Source of the DNA: Candidatus Latescibacterota bacterium
Lineage (GTDB): Bacteria; JAAXHH01
Assembly: GCA_012270975.1 (NCBI GenBank)
Contig: JAAXHH010000034.1
Span: 221,364 to 285,363 of the forward strand
Direction: 5' to 3'
Length of the DNA: 64,000 bases
This document shows, in pieces, positions 17,856 through 29,028 of the stretch (position 1 is its first letter; every line of letters begins with the position of its first letter). The notes beneath the pieces are model-generated. The model was given only the letters and a program-made list of their open reading frames with translations, was not told the DNA's origin and searched no databases. The position numbers and the translations under genes were made by a program.

Positions 17856-18884
17856 TCAGGCGGCCGCCCCATTAGAATTCGTGTCGCACAGGCGCGCCCG
17901 TGGATGAACGGAAAGCGACAGGCCGTCCCGTTGTCCCTTCCCGAAACGATAGGCTCCGGCCGCCGCGATCATGGCGCCGTTGTCCGTGCACAGGATGGGC
18001 GGAGGATAGATCACCCGGATTCCCCGCTCGGCGCCCTTTTCGGTCATCCGCTCGCGCAGGCGGCTGTTGCAGGCCACTCCGCCAGTGATCAATATGGTAT
18101 CCGCATCCACGGCCCGGGCGGCGGCGGCGGACTTGTCGACCAGGACGTCCACGACGGCTTCCTGGAAGGCGGCGGCGATATGCGCCTGGTCGCGGTCTAT
18201 TTCATCCTCGGACCGTTTGGACAGGTACATGCGTACCGCGTTCTTGAGGCCGCTGAAACTGAACTCGAACCCCTGCGGGTCCAGGTACGTCCGGGGAAAG
18301 TCCAGGAACCCGGGATCGCCGTTCCGAGACAGCCGGTCGATGACCGGACCGCCGGGATACCCGATCCTCATCAGCCTGGCGACCTTGTCGAAGGCCTCGC
18401 CGGCCGCGTCATCGCGGGTATTGCCCAGGATACGGTAGCGGCCCCAGCGCTCGACGTGCACAAGCTGGGTATGGCCACCGGAAACTACGAGCGCGATGAA
18501 AGGCGGGTCGAGGCCGGTGTCCACCAGGCGCCCGGCGAACACGTGGCCTTCGATGTGGTTCACGCCTACCAGCGGTTTATCGAGCGCCAGCGCGATGGAT
18601 TTGACGGTGGAAAGTCCGATCAGCAGGCATCCCGAGAGGCCGGGACCGTAAGTCACGGCCAGGGCGTCCAGGTCGTCCGGACCGCAGGAAGCCTGTTGCA
18701 GGGCGGATTCGATAGCGGGCAACAGCAGGGTCAGGTGCGCTCGGGAGGCCAGTTCAGGCACGACGCCGCCATACTCCTGGTGTATGCCCTGCGAGGAAAT
18801 GACATTGGACAGGACGGTCGTCTCATCGCGCAGGACGGCGGCCGCGGTTTCGTCACAGGAAGTATCGATTCCGAGGATGAGCAC
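17856..18884 (-). CDS. tsaD: tRNA N6-adenosine threonylcarbamoyltransferase TsaD
   Basis: A 342-residue ASKHA-fold protein of the Kae1/TsaD family. It transfers the threonylcarbamoyl group to A37 of ANN-decoding tRNAs, together with TsaB and TsaE. The N-terminal LGIDTSCDETAAAV, the HQEYGGVVPELASRAH block, the metal-binding GVNHIEGHVF (H-x3-H) and VSGGHTQLV are all present, and length matches E. coli TsaD (337 aa). The start codon is a GTG at 18884, with no better ATG before the conserved LILGIDTS. The gene lies 15 nt downstream of the small zinc-ribbon gene and probably shares its promoter. Confidence 0.96.
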   Translation of the reverse strand: MLILGIDTSCDETAAAVLRDETTVLSNVISSQGIHQEYGGVVPELASRAHLTLLLPAIESALQQASCGPDDLDALAVTYGPGLSGCLLIGLSTVKSIALALDKPLVGVNHIEGHVFAGRLVDTGLDPPFIALVVSGGHTQLVHVERWGRYRILGNTRDDAAGEAFDKVARLMRIGYPGGPVIDRLSRNGDPGFLDFPRTYLDPQGFEFSFSGLKNAVRMYLSKRSEDEIDRDQAHIAAAFQEAVVDVLVDKSAAAARAVDADTILITGGVACNSRLRERMTEKGAERGIRVIYPPPILCTDNGAMIAAAGAYRFGKGQRDGLSLSVHPRARLCDTNSNGAAA

Positions 18885-18899
18885 GGCACCCCCATCTGC

Positions 18900-19091
18900 T
18901 TACTTGTGAGACTGCGTCATGGGTCTTCCGTAACTGATATCGCCGTTGTCGATGCGAATGTTGAAACCGCATTCCGGATTGGAACACGCCCAGGCCTTGT
19001 ACTCGATCGTCGCGCCGTCCCGGCCATAGTCGGAGAGCGGAATCAACACGCCCACCTTGCATTTCTGGCACAACGGAAATGTCAGGTCCAT
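18900..19091 (-). CDS. Small zinc-ribbon-like protein
   Basis: A 63-residue protein with two Cys pairs, C-Q-K-C near residue 9 and C-S-N-P-E-C near residue 37, spaced as in a single zinc ribbon. The C-terminus is polar. The ATG at 19091 (a GTG lies one codon earlier) has GGGAGATG upstream, and a good promoter is at 19162-19191. Tight spacing to tsaD suggests one transcript. I do not recognise a named family. Short zinc ribbons of this type are often nucleic-acid or rRNA-associated, but no function can be assigned here. Confidence 0.7.
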   Translation of the reverse strand: MDLTFPLCQKCKVGVLIPLSDYGRDGATIEYKAWACSNPECGFNIRIDNGDISYGRPMTQSHK

Positions 19092-19161
19092 CACGAATGC
19101 ATCTCCCGTCCAGGGGTTGACTCGATGAAACGAAGGCCCATCTGTCGCGTTTGGTTTTCAG

Positions 19162-19191
19162 ATTATGATGCAACACCGGCGGCGTTGTCAA
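19162..19191 (-). promoter_or_regulatory. Sigma70-like promoter of the zinc-ribbon/tsaD unit
   Basis: On the minus strand TTGACA (19186-19191) is followed after 18 nt by CATAAT (19162-19167; 5 of 6 matches). It lies about 70 nt upstream of the ATG at 19091. Confidence 0.7.
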
Positions 19192-19431
19192 TGATTATAC
19201 CGCGTATCGTGCCGAGCGGTCAGCACGGACCGTGCTGTCCATGCTGACCGTGCTGTCTATGCGGACTGCAATATGTCGCGGCGCCGCGGACTTGTGGTGC
19301 CCGGGTAGGGGATCGGGACGTCGTGCGGCCGGGTTGTGACGGAGGGCTCCATGATCCGGCGTGGATGACAGGGTATGAATTTCAGGGCGAATCGGGTAAA
19401 CAGCGTGCGAATCGAAACCGGAGTAACCGGA
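19192..19431. other. Non-coding gap with short inverted and direct repeats
   Basis: A 17-nt near-palindrome CAGCACGGACCGTGCTG (19221-19237; 8-bp arms, 1-nt centre) overlaps a 12-bp direct repeat GACCGTGCTGTC (19228-19239 and 19246-19257, period 18). No T-run follows on either strand, so it is not a convincing intrinsic terminator. I see no gene here. Confidence 0.5.
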
Positions 19432-20301
19432 CTACCAATCGCTTTTTCTCAACCGGAATCTGGTGTGATCGCCGCGGAGTTCGAGCAACGAGCCGCCTCC
19501 GTTGATCGTACCGGCTATGATGCCTTCGTCGCGCCTGAAAACACGGGTCGATATCTCGAAATCGGAGTCCAGGTCGCTTTGGTGGCTGACATCGGAGTAT
19601 AGGTCGAGTCCCTGATAGCGGGGCAGGTACAGTACCGTCTGGCCCCTGTGCGCGCGTATTCGCGTGTCGCCGCTGAGTTGCGTAGCTTCCATACGCACGT
19701 CCGTGTGCCTGGCGTCCAGTTCGACGGAGCCTTCCAGCTCAGTCAGCCGAAGCGAGCCATGATCCATGTCGAGGCGCACCGGACCCGACCACTCCGTGCC
19801 CGTTATCGTGCTGTAATGCGCGTGGACACGTATCGCGCCTTCCACGTCCCGGATCTTCGTATCCGTATGGCGGACCTCAAGCGCCAGATGGATGCGGCGC
19901 GGCGCTCGTATTTCGTAGTGGACATAGGGGAGGTTCCGGATCGTGAGGAACCATCGTTTGTAGCTGGGAATATCGTCGTAGTCGGACCGGATCCGCAACG
20001 ATCGTCCGGATCCTTCCACTTCTATTCGCAACGCCGTTACGATTTCACGGGCGTAATCAGGATCGATGTCGACGGGCGACTCGATACGGGCAACGACTTC
20101 CACCTCGTTACGGTCCCATGACGAAAGTTCAAGACTGCCCCTTCCGGTTTCTATGTCCAGGTGGCCGCCCGGTTCGAATGCGACCGACTTGGCGTAATGC
20201 CTGACCTCTGCGAAAGCGTCCCGGGGAAAACCCGTCAGGTCGCCGGGCAGCAGAATGAGTACGGTGGCAGCGGCAAGGACCCTGTACGTGAGCGTAAACA
20301 T
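19432..20301 (-). CDS. Exported DUF4097-like putative adhesin/beta-helix protein
   Basis: A 289-residue protein with an N-terminal hydrophobic export signal (TYRVLAAATVLILLPG). The rest is repetitive beta-structure in the DUF4097/'putative adhesin' style: LDIETGRGSLELSSWD, then repeated short strands such as VRLDMDHGSLRLTELEGSV and GTINGGGSLLELRGDHT. These form right-handed beta stacks in known relatives, which are usually envelope proteins of unknown role. The ATG at 20301 has GGGAGG upstream. It lies about 165 nt after proline dehydrogenase with no obvious link. Function is unknown. Confidence 0.75.
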   Translation of the reverse strand: MFTLTYRVLAAATVLILLPGDLTGFPRDAFAEVRHYAKSVAFEPGGHLDIETGRGSLELSSWDRNEVEVVARIESPVDIDPDYAREIVTALRIEVEGSGRSLRIRSDYDDIPSYKRWFLTIRNLPYVHYEIRAPRRIHLALEVRHTDTKIRDVEGAIRVHAHYSTITGTEWSGPVRLDMDHGSLRLTELEGSVELDARHTDVRMEATQLSGDTRIRAHRGQTVLYLPRYQGLDLYSDVSHQSDLDSDFEISTRVFRRDEGIIAGTINGGGSLLELRGDHTRFRLRKSDW

Positions 20302-20467
20302 AAAGCACCTCCCATCCAATAAACTGAAGGTTCCTTGCGATGGACCCCGGAACGAAGATTGCGAGGTCATCGCGCCCACCACTTTAGACTTCGTATGGGA
20401 GGTATATGTTACCGCGAAAGGAGGGGATCGGAACAAACGCCCCGCTTGACTGGACCGGGAACCTGTC

Positions 20468-21316
20468 TCAGCGTCTGACCAGGTTTCGCAGGACGAACCA
20501 TACGTTTTCCTTGCGCTCCCGGAGCCGCCGGTAGAAATAGGGCATCCACTCCGTACCGAAGGGCACGTAGATCCGCATCCGGTAGCCCTGCCTGCGCATA
20601 TCCTTCTGGTACCGGGGCCGCAGTCCGTACAGCATCTGGAACTCGAAACCGTCCCTTGGAACATCCAGACGCTCGGCGTATCTTGCGACACCCTCGATCA
20701 GGTAATCGTCGTGCGTAGCGAAAGCGGGAAAGCGGCCGTCCCGCAGAAGCTGTTCCGCCATCGAAAGAAACGCGCCGCGGATGTTGGGCATCCGCTGCAG
20801 GGCCAAGTCGGAGGGTTCCCGGTAGGATCCCTTGCACAGCCGCACGCGGGCCCCGATCTTGTTGAGCACGAAGATGTCGTGGGGACTGCGCAGCAGCATG
20901 GCCTGGATCACCACGCCCGTGTTCCTGTTGCTGTCGTACAGACTGTAAAAGATGTCGAGGGTCTGCTGCGTATAGGGCGATCCTTCCATGTCCAGCCGGA
21001 TGAAGACGTCCTTCTCCCTCGCGGCTTCCAGGATCCGGCACAGGTTGTCCACGCAGTATGCTTCGTCTATATCCAGGCCCAGGTGGGTGAGCTTGACGGA
21101 GATATTGGCCTGGAACGCGCCGTCCCGGATCAGGTCCAGCATGACGAGATACTGCCGGACCGCCTCCTCGGCCCTGGTCCGCTCACGGGTACCTTCGCCG
21201 AGCATGTTCAGCGTGACGTCGAGCCCCGCGTCGTTCAACTCCCGGACTACTTCGACCGCGGCTTCGAGGGATTCCCCCGCGACGAATCTCCTGGCGAGGA
21301 AGAAGAACCGGCTCAT
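20468..21316 (-). CDS. Proline dehydrogenase (PutA/PutB PRODH domain)
   Basis: A 282-residue FAD-dependent proline dehydrogenase converting proline to pyrroline-5-carboxylate. Diagnostic segments are RRFVAGESLEAA near the start, VTLNMLGEG, NISVKLTHLGLDID, FIRLDMEGSPYTQQTLDIF, VRLCKGSYREP and the C-terminal EFQMLYGLRP. The final R-R-L-R-E-R-K-E-N holds the paired arginines that bind the proline carboxylate. The ATG at 21316 has GGGAGG upstream. With this start the protein lacks roughly 25-30 residues of the first helical region seen in Bacillus PutB. Upstream codons run into the sulfatase gene and do not look homologous. No P5C dehydrogenase is adjacent. Confidence 0.9.
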   Translation of the reverse strand: MSRFFFLARRFVAGESLEAAVEVVRELNDAGLDVTLNMLGEGTRERTRAEEAVRQYLVMLDLIRDGAFQANISVKLTHLGLDIDEAYCVDNLCRILEAAREKDVFIRLDMEGSPYTQQTLDIFYSLYDSNRNTGVVIQAMLLRSPHDIFVLNKIGARVRLCKGSYREPSDLALQRMPNIRGAFLSMAEQLLRDGRFPAFATHDDYLIEGVARYAERLDVPRDGFEFQMLYGLRPRYQKDMRRQGYRMRIYVPFGTEWMPYFYRRLRERKENVWFVLRNLVRR

Positions 21317-21347
21317 TTCGCCTCCCGCACGCCGTACGGCGGATGGG

Positions 21348-22925
<1,578 letters not shown>

Positions 22926-23360
22926 GTGGGATCTCCGCGTACCGCGGGGTGCGGGCGCAGCGGAATATACCCGCCGAAACCCGGTCTGCGCGTCCTGTAC
23001 GACATTGGTAATATGCAGCCGTATCGCTGTTAAGGCAAAAGCATATTCCGCGGGCTTATTCCACAGCGGACGCAGGCTCCCGCTGCGAATGCCGCGGGCA
23101 GGGCGGACCGGCGGACCGTCGGACCAGGCGGACCAGGCGGGCCAGGTGGATTGGTGCATCCATCCCGGAGAATACGTGGAAAGGTTTTGTGAATAGAGAC
23201 TTCCTCGAGGGTGTATGAATAAAGCCCGAAGACGAAAAACCCGGGTGGAAGTTCGACACGAAAAAACGCAACCATTCGCGCGGGTCTCAAGTCATAGAAG
23301 CAGCAAGTTCATGAGCGTTTCCAGACGGGCAGGAAGACAGCAGGAGGCAGCAGGTTGCAT
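22926..23360. other. Divergent intergenic region containing a 9-bp repeat array
   Basis: It separates the leftward sulfatase from the rightward DUF5916 gene. From 23099 to 23153 it holds imperfect 9-bp units (GGCGGACCA-like), the reverse complement of the array inside the sulfatase. I could not find a convincing sigma70 promoter for either gene. Open frames that cross this region are low-complexity products of the array. Confidence 0.6.
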
Positions 23361-26027
23361 ATGACAAGACTGATTCGGTGGATTACGGCCCTTTCAATCG
23401 TATCCTTACTCGCATCGGCGGAATCGGCGGCACGCCAGCCCGCGCCGGAAAAACGGGTGTACAACACACGTCACATCACGTCGCAGGCCCCGGCCATCGA
23501 CGGCAGGGGCGACGATCAAGCCTGGGACGACGTGGAGTGGTCCGGCGACTTTACGCAGCTGGATCCCGACGACGGCGGGGAACCTACGCAGCAGACGGCA
23601 TTCAAGATCCTTTTCGACGATCACAACCTCTACGTTCTGATCCGTGCCTTTGATACCGAACCGGACCGGATTACCAACCGTGTAACCCGGCGGGACGACT
23701 GGGACAACGACTGGGTGGAGATCCACTTCGACAGCTATCACGACAAGCGCACGGCGTTTTCCTTTACGCTGACCGCCTCCGGCGGCCGGGGCGACGAAGC
23801 CATATCGAACGACGGCAATGACTGGGACGCCAGCTGGGATCCCGTATGGTACGGCGCGTCCACCATCGACGAAGAGGGGTGGCTCGCCGAGATGCGCATA
23901 CCGCTGAGCCAGTTGCGGTTCTCCGGCGAGGCCGGACAGGTGTGGGGCCTCCAGGTACAGCGAAGGCTCTACCGCCGCGAGGAGCGTTCGGGCTGGCAGC
24001 ACATCCATCGGAATTCACCGGGCTGGGTCAGCCTGTTCGGAGAACTGCGCGGACTGGAAGGTATCGAGTCTTCCCACCGGATCGAAGTATTGCCCTACGT
24101 GGTCGGTGACCTCAACCGGTTCCAGGCCGAAGCGCAGAATCCCTTCCGCGACGGACAAAGCGCCGCCGGACGCATCGGACTGGACGGCAAGATCGGGCTT
24201 GCCGGCAATCTCACCATAGATCTGGCCGTGAACCCCGACTTCGGCCAGGTCGAGGCGGATCCTTCGCGAGTCAACCTGTCGGCCTTCGAGCTGTTCTTCG
24301 AAGAACGCCGCCCCCTTTTCGTTGAAGGGAAGAACATTACCGAGTTCGGTGTCGGCGGCGGCGGTCCGTTCCGGAACGACCAGTTGTTCTACTCGCGGCG
24401 TATCGGCCGGTCCCCCCAGCGAAGCCCGGATCTCTCCGACGGCCAGACCATGGACATGCCCCGGAACACACCCATACTCGCCGCCGCCAAGATCACCGGC
24501 AAGACGCCCGGCGGGCTGTCCATCGGCATCGTGGAAGCGGTCACCGCGGAGACCGCCGCCCGGATAGACACGAAGGGCGCGCGGAGCGAGGAATCCGTGG
24601 AACCGCTGACCAACTACCTGGTCGCGCGCCTGCAGCAGGACTTCAACGACGGGGGCTCGTCGCTGGGTACGATGCTTACGGCGACCAACCGGAACAACAA
24701 CAGGGCCCACTTCGATTTCCTCAACCGGGCGGCCTACACGGGCGGGATCGATTTCCGCCATCAGTGGAGCGACCGGACCTACTGGCTCAACGCGAGCCTG
24801 TCGTTCAGCCACATCCGGGGCGAGCCGGAAGCGATTACCCGCGTGCAGCGCAATTCCGCACGATACTACCAGCGTCCCGACGCCGGCTACGTAGCGCTCG
24901 ACTCGACGCTGACCGCCCTGAGCGGCCATGGCGGCAGTTTCGGCATAGGCCGTTCGGGAAACAGCCCGTGGAACATGGGGATCTCCGGGACCTGGCGTTC
25001 ACCGGGGCTCGAACTGAACGACGTGGGATTCCTGCGCCAGGCCGACGTATTCATGCAGAACAGCTGGATCGGCTACCGGTCGGAGAAACCGAACCGGATC
25101 TTCCGCGAGTACAACATTTTCCTGAACCAGTGGCAGGGGTTCAACTTCGGCCGGGAGCGGAAGTTCCTGGGCGGCAACGTCAACGGGGGCGGCCAGTTCA
25201 ACAACTACTGGTGGGTGTGGTTCAACATGATGTCGGAGATAACCGGCCTGTCCACCACCGCACTGCGCGGCGGACCCGCCCTGAAAACACCGGGCAACGT
25301 GGAATTCAACCTCGATGTGGACACCGATGGGCGCAAGCCGGTCAGTTTCGGCATTGGACTGGGGCACAACCGGTTCCGCGACGACGCGGGGCGCGGTAGC
25401 TGGGTATACCTGTCCATGCGGTACCGGCCGAGCAACGCCATGAACATCCGCATCAACCCGTTTTTCGACACCGAACGGAACGAATTGCAGTACGTGTCCA
25501 ACAAAACGTTCGGCGACGCGGAACAGGCCGACCAGGCGGACCGCTACCTGCTGGGCCGCGTCAACCAGAAGACGCTTGGGATCGGCATCCGGCTGAACTA
25601 CAGCATCACCAACAACATGTCCATCCAGTACTACGGCCAGCCTTTCGTGTCGGCCGGCCACTACGACCGGTTCAAGCGTGTAACCGACCCGCGGGCCGAC
25701 CGGTTTGGCGACCGGTTCGCCATGCTGTCCGACGGCCAGTTGACCTACGACGATTCAGACGGAGCCTATAGCGTGGATGAGAATATGGATGGGCGGACCG
25801 ACTACACCTTCGACGATCCCGACTTCAATTTCCGCCAGTTCCGATCGAACCTGGTTCTGCGGTGGGAGTATACGCCGGGCTCGACGCTGTTCCTCGTATG
25901 GCAGCAGCAACGCAGCCGCTCGGGCGGCACGGGCGAGTTTGCCGCGGGGCAGGACCTGAACGACCTGTTCGACACCTATCCCTCGAACATCTTCCTGCTG
26001 AAATTCAACTACTGGTTTTCGCTCTAG
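23361..26027 (+). CDS. DUF5916 outer-membrane protein with CBM9-like N-domain
   Basis: An 888-residue exported protein. A signal peptide (LIRWITALSIVSLLASAESA) precedes a CBM9/DOMON-like sugar-binding domain (about 35-240; APAIDGRGDDQAWDDVEWSG, DNDWVEIHFDSYHDKRTAF). The long DUF5916 barrel follows, with LDGKIGLAGNLTIDLAVNPD and FFEERRPLFVEGKN, and ends in FLLKFNYWFSL. This architecture is common in Gram-negative bacteria, and the role is unproven, possibly carbohydrate uptake or display. The ATG at 23361 is preferred; a TTG at 23355 lies at ideal distance from AGGAGG (23342-23347) and could be the true start. Its stop overlaps the convergent mannonate dehydratase gene by 4 bp. Confidence 0.88.
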   Translation: MTRLIRWITALSIVSLLASAESAARQPAPEKRVYNTRHITSQAPAIDGRGDDQAWDDVEWSGDFTQLDPDDGGEPTQQTAFKILFDDHNLYVLIRAFDTEPDRITNRVTRRDDWDNDWVEIHFDSYHDKRTAFSFTLTASGGRGDEAISNDGNDWDASWDPVWYGASTIDEEGWLAEMRIPLSQLRFSGEAGQVWGLQVQRRLYRREERSGWQHIHRNSPGWVSLFGELRGLEGIESSHRIEVLPYVVGDLNRFQAEAQNPFRDGQSAAGRIGLDGKIGLAGNLTIDLAVNPDFGQVEADPSRVNLSAFELFFEERRPLFVEGKNITEFGVGGGGPFRNDQLFYSRRIGRSPQRSPDLSDGQTMDMPRNTPILAAAKITGKTPGGLSIGIVEAVTAETAARIDTKGARSEESVEPLTNYLVARLQQDFNDGGSSLGTMLTATNRNNNRAHFDFLNRAAYTGGIDFRHQWSDRTYWLNASLSFSHIRGEPEAITRVQRNSARYYQRPDAGYVALDSTLTALSGHGGSFGIGRSGNSPWNMGISGTWRSPGLELNDVGFLRQADVFMQNSWIGYRSEKPNRIFREYNIFLNQWQGFNFGRERKFLGGNVNGGGQFNNYWWVWFNMMSEITGLSTTALRGGPALKTPGNVEFNLDVDTDGRKPVSFGIGLGHNRFRDDAGRGSWVYLSMRYRPSNAMNIRINPFFDTERNELQYVSNKTFGDAEQADQADRYLLGRVNQKTLGIGIRLNYSITNNMSIQYYGQPFVSAGHYDRFKRVTDPRADRFGDRFAMLSDGQLTYDDSDGAYSVDENMDGRTDYTFDDPDFNFRQFRSNLVLRWEYTPGSTLFLVWQQQRSRSGGTGEFAAGQDLNDLFDTYPSNIFLLKFNYWFSL

Positions 26028-27010
26028 ACAGGTGACGGCTGCAGCTTGTTCACTATCTCCAGCATGGCGGTCATGTAGCCTATGGCGTAGGCGCGTCCCC
26101 GGTGATTCCAGTCGGTGTCATCGACGAAATGGGGCACGTGATCGGTGATCATAAACCCGGTGAACCCGACCTCCTTCAGCGTCCGCATGACCTCGTAGGG
26201 GTCGACGTTGCCCTCATTGATGAAGCACTCGTTGAAACAGGGGACGTTGCCCTGCACGTCGCGGAAATGGACGTAGATGATCTTGCCCGCTCCGCCGAAG
26301 TGCCGCACGGCCTTGAGTACGTAATCGTGCCCACCCATTTCCGACCAGCATCCCATGCAGAAATCCAGTCCGTGAAAGGGGCTGTCGAACGTATCCATGG
26401 CCCGCTTGAAGCCTTCAAAGCTGCTGAAAATCCGCGCCACACCGCCCAACATGGGGATGGGCGGGTCGTCGGGATGCAGGGCGAGCTTGACGTTGCTTTC
26501 CTCGGCGACCGGCAGGACCCGTGACATGTAGTAGGTATAGTTGTCCCACATCTCGTCGGCCGTGAATATCCTGCCGTGGGTGGGTTCGACGTCCCGGTGG
26601 GCCTCGAAATCGAACCGCGTGGCCGTCGCTCTGCCGCGAAGGACCGCAGGGTCCGGGGTGCGCCACACGCCGCTGGGTATCCAGTGGTACCCCAGGATGG
26701 GTATGCCGGCCCGACCCATGTTCCGGATCGTGTACTTCATATTCTCGATCTGATCGTCACGGCCCGGCAGCCCCAGCATGGCCTTGTCGTAGAAGGGGAT
26801 GGGCACGTTCTCCAGGGCCATCAGGCGCAGTTCGGCGTTGTCTGCCCGCTTCTTAAGGTCGACCAGGTCCTCCAGTTCCCAGCGCTTCTCGCCCGGCAGT
26901 TTCGGCGTGTTCATGAGGAAGTCGTCGGCGCCGAGCTGCTTGATGTAGGCCAGTTTCTCGTCGGTGAGCACGTTGAACTGTCCCAGGCCGATGCGCATTT
27001 CCAGTGTCAT
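26024..27010 (-). CDS. uxuA: Mannonate dehydratase (UxuA family)
   Basis: A 328-residue TIM-barrel enzyme of the UxuA family, which dehydrates D-mannonate to 2-keto-3-deoxygluconate in hexuronate catabolism. Family segments include GYHWIPSGVWRTPDP, VKLALHPDDPPIPMLGGVAR, FCMGCWSEMG, IIYVHFRDVQG and GFMITDHVPHF. They contain the His, Cys and Asp residues that bind the metal in UxuA. It is shorter than E. coli UxuA (394 aa) but within the range of the shorter mannonate-dehydratase group. The ATG at 27010 has GGAAGG upstream and follows the parC stop by one base, so it is probably co-transcribed with topoisomerase IV, an unusual pairing. Confidence 0.85.
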   Translation of the reverse strand: MTLEMRIGLGQFNVLTDEKLAYIKQLGADDFLMNTPKLPGEKRWELEDLVDLKKRADNAELRLMALENVPIPFYDKAMLGLPGRDDQIENMKYTIRNMGRAGIPILGYHWIPSGVWRTPDPAVLRGRATATRFDFEAHRDVEPTHGRIFTADEMWDNYTYYMSRVLPVAEESNVKLALHPDDPPIPMLGGVARIFSSFEGFKRAMDTFDSPFHGLDFCMGCWSEMGGHDYVLKAVRHFGGAGKIIYVHFRDVQGNVPCFNECFINEGNVDPYEVMRTLKEVGFTGFMITDHVPHFVDDTDWNHRGRAYAIGYMTAMLEIVNKLQPSPV

Positions 27011-27011
27011 T

Positions 27012-29021
27012 TCAGTCCGTTCCTTCCGCGGAATCGCCTGAAGGGGCGTCAGGTTCCGGTCCATTCGGGATCGCCGGGCGGTCGGTTTGCCCCGGCGCAT
27101 CTGTTTGGCCGGACGCTTCCGACTCTTCCTGCTTCCTGGACAGCTTCACACTCTTGAGCGCCTTGGGAGCCAGGCGGATGCCCTTGGCCCGGTTCCCCCG
27201 CACGGGGAAGAGGGAAAGGTCGAAATCCTCCTCGAAGACCCGCATGCGCGGCGTGGGCTTGTAGATGACGGTCGCCACGACGTCGGGATCCGTGGTCAAC
27301 TGGAGGATGCGGCAACCCTCGGGCACGAGTTCGTATCCCCTGTTCAGGATGAACTTCTCCAGCTTGCAGCGCTTGACGAAGGGGTGACTGTTCCGGTCCC
27401 TGTAGACCATCGTGAATACCAGGTCCGGATCGACGAATCCGCAATACAGCATGCCCTTGTCCACGAAAAGCCGTTCGATCTCGTCGTGGAGCGCATAGGC
27501 GCCGGACTTGCGGATCACGAGGACCCGGTCATAGGGCGACACGTCGAATAGGGTGTCTCCGCTGCTCAATTCGTACCCCAGGTACCCGGTGTTCCGGTCG
27601 TACTTGAGCGCGAGATTCCGCTGCGCCGCCTCCCGGGCATCGACCCGCTTGAAGGAAGTAATGGTCGTCCTGCGCTGAAAAGCCTCGCGGTACTGCCCGA
27701 TAAGCCCTTCCAGGAGCGTGATCGCGTAGTCCGAAAGATTTCCCAGGTGATCCCTGATCTCCCGCAGGCGGTTCCGGATGCCCTTCATCTCCTCGTTGGC
27801 GCGGTTGATGTCGTACAGGGAAATCCGCCGGATAGGCACCTTGAGCAGGGTATCTATATCCTCGGAAGTCAGTTCCTTCACTTTGGACTCGAAAGGTTCG
27901 AATCCCGCCCGGATTTCCTCGTGGATCTTTTCCTGTTCCCGGACTTCCTCGATGCGCTTGTAGATCCGCTCCTTGATGAAGAGCTGTTCCAGCGTCTTTG
28001 CGCGCAGCTTCGCGTGCAACTGTTTCCGTTCGATCTTCAATTCCGCTTCGAGGACCTCCAGGAGCCGCTGCGTGTTGTGCCTGAGCAGGTCGGATACGGG
28101 CAGGATGCAGGGATGGCCCGTTCGGATGACCAGCACGTTGGTGGAGATGGAAGACTCGCAGTCTGTGAAGGCGTAAAGTGCGTCCACGGTTTCGTCTGAA
28201 TGTACGCCCCGGGCGAGCCGGATTTCGATCTCCACTTCGTCCGCCGTGAAGTCGGAGATGCCGGCGATCTTCAGCTTGTTCTTCTTCGCCGCCGCCTCGA
28301 TGGAAGCGATCAGGCTTTCGGTGGTCGAACCGAAGGGCAACTGCCGGATGACGATGCGCTTGGGATCCCTCACGTCCAGGTGGGCACGGACCATCACCTT
28401 CCCGTTGCCGTCGTTGTATTCCGAGACATCCACCAGACCCCCCGTGGGGAAATCGGGCAGTACCTCGAAGGGCTCGTCCCGAAGGCAGGCGATCTGGGCC
28501 TCCATGAGCTCGATGAGATTGTGAGGCAGTATGCGGGTCGCCATGCTCGAGGCGATGCCCTCGGCACCCATGGCGAGGAGCACGGGGATCTTCGCCGGAA
28601 AGGCCACGGGTTCCCTGTTGCGGCCGTCGTAGGAATCCACGTACTCGGTGATCTCCGGATCGTGCAACACCTCTTTGGCCAGCGGCGTCAGGCGGCATTC
28701 GATGTACCGGGCCGCCGAGGCCGGGTCGCCGGTCAGGATGGAACCGAAATTGCCCTGCTTCTCGATGAACATGTCCTTATTAGCGAGATTGACCAGCGAG
28801 CCGAAGATGGACTGGTCCCCGTGGGGATGGTACCGCATGGTCTGGCCCACTACGTTGGCGACCTTGTGGAACTTCCCGTCGTCCATCTCGAAGAGGGTAT
28901 GCAGAATGCGGCGCTGCACGGGCTTGAGTCCGTCGTCGATCTCCGGAATCGCCCGGTCCTTGATGAAATAGGAGGCGTACTTCAGGTAGTAGTCGTCGAA
29001 GAGGGTATCGGCGTAGGCCAT
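27012..29021 (-). CDS. parC: DNA topoisomerase IV subunit A (ParC/GyrA family)
   Basis: A 669-residue type IIA topoisomerase A subunit. The winged-helix domain shows DGLKPVQRRILHTL, the active-site tyrosine is in AARYIECRL (Tyr106), and YHPHGDQSIFGSL is the GyrA-type QRDR. The sequence is closest in style to the short ParC of the Bacteroidetes/FCB group (FDDYYLKYASYFIKDRAIP). The C-terminal domain is reduced and ends in a Pro/Asp/Gly-rich tail, without the GyrA-box, so decatenation rather than supercoiling is expected. At the GyrA Ser83 and Asp87 positions I read Gln70 and Gly74. It lies 7 nt after parE. Confidence 0.9.
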   Translation of the reverse strand: MAYADTLFDDYYLKYASYFIKDRAIPEIDDGLKPVQRRILHTLFEMDDGKFHKVANVVGQTMRYHPHGDQSIFGSLVNLANKDMFIEKQGNFGSILTGDPASAARYIECRLTPLAKEVLHDPEITEYVDSYDGRNREPVAFPAKIPVLLAMGAEGIASSMATRILPHNLIELMEAQIACLRDEPFEVLPDFPTGGLVDVSEYNDGNGKVMVRAHLDVRDPKRIVIRQLPFGSTTESLIASIEAAAKKNKLKIAGISDFTADEVEIEIRLARGVHSDETVDALYAFTDCESSISTNVLVIRTGHPCILPVSDLLRHNTQRLLEVLEAELKIERKQLHAKLRAKTLEQLFIKERIYKRIEEVREQEKIHEEIRAGFEPFESKVKELTSEDIDTLLKVPIRRISLYDINRANEEMKGIRNRLREIRDHLGNLSDYAITLLEGLIGQYREAFQRRTTITSFKRVDAREAAQRNLALKYDRNTGYLGYELSSGDTLFDVSPYDRVLVIRKSGAYALHDEIERLFVDKGMLYCGFVDPDLVFTMVYRDRNSHPFVKRCKLEKFILNRGYELVPEGCRILQLTTDPDVVATVIYKPTPRMRVFEEDFDLSLFPVRGNRAKGIRLAPKALKSVKLSRKQEESEASGQTDAPGQTDRPAIPNGPEPDAPSGDSAEGTD

Positions 29022-29028
29022 GGAGATC

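Noticed and set aside
19221..19257. Palindrome taken as an intrinsic terminator
   Set aside because: The one-base centre cannot form a loop of normal size and no T-run follows on either strand.
27895..27909. GGTTCGAATCCCGCC, which resembles a tRNA T-arm
   Set aside because: It is inside parC and no acceptor, D or anticodon arms can be folded around it.
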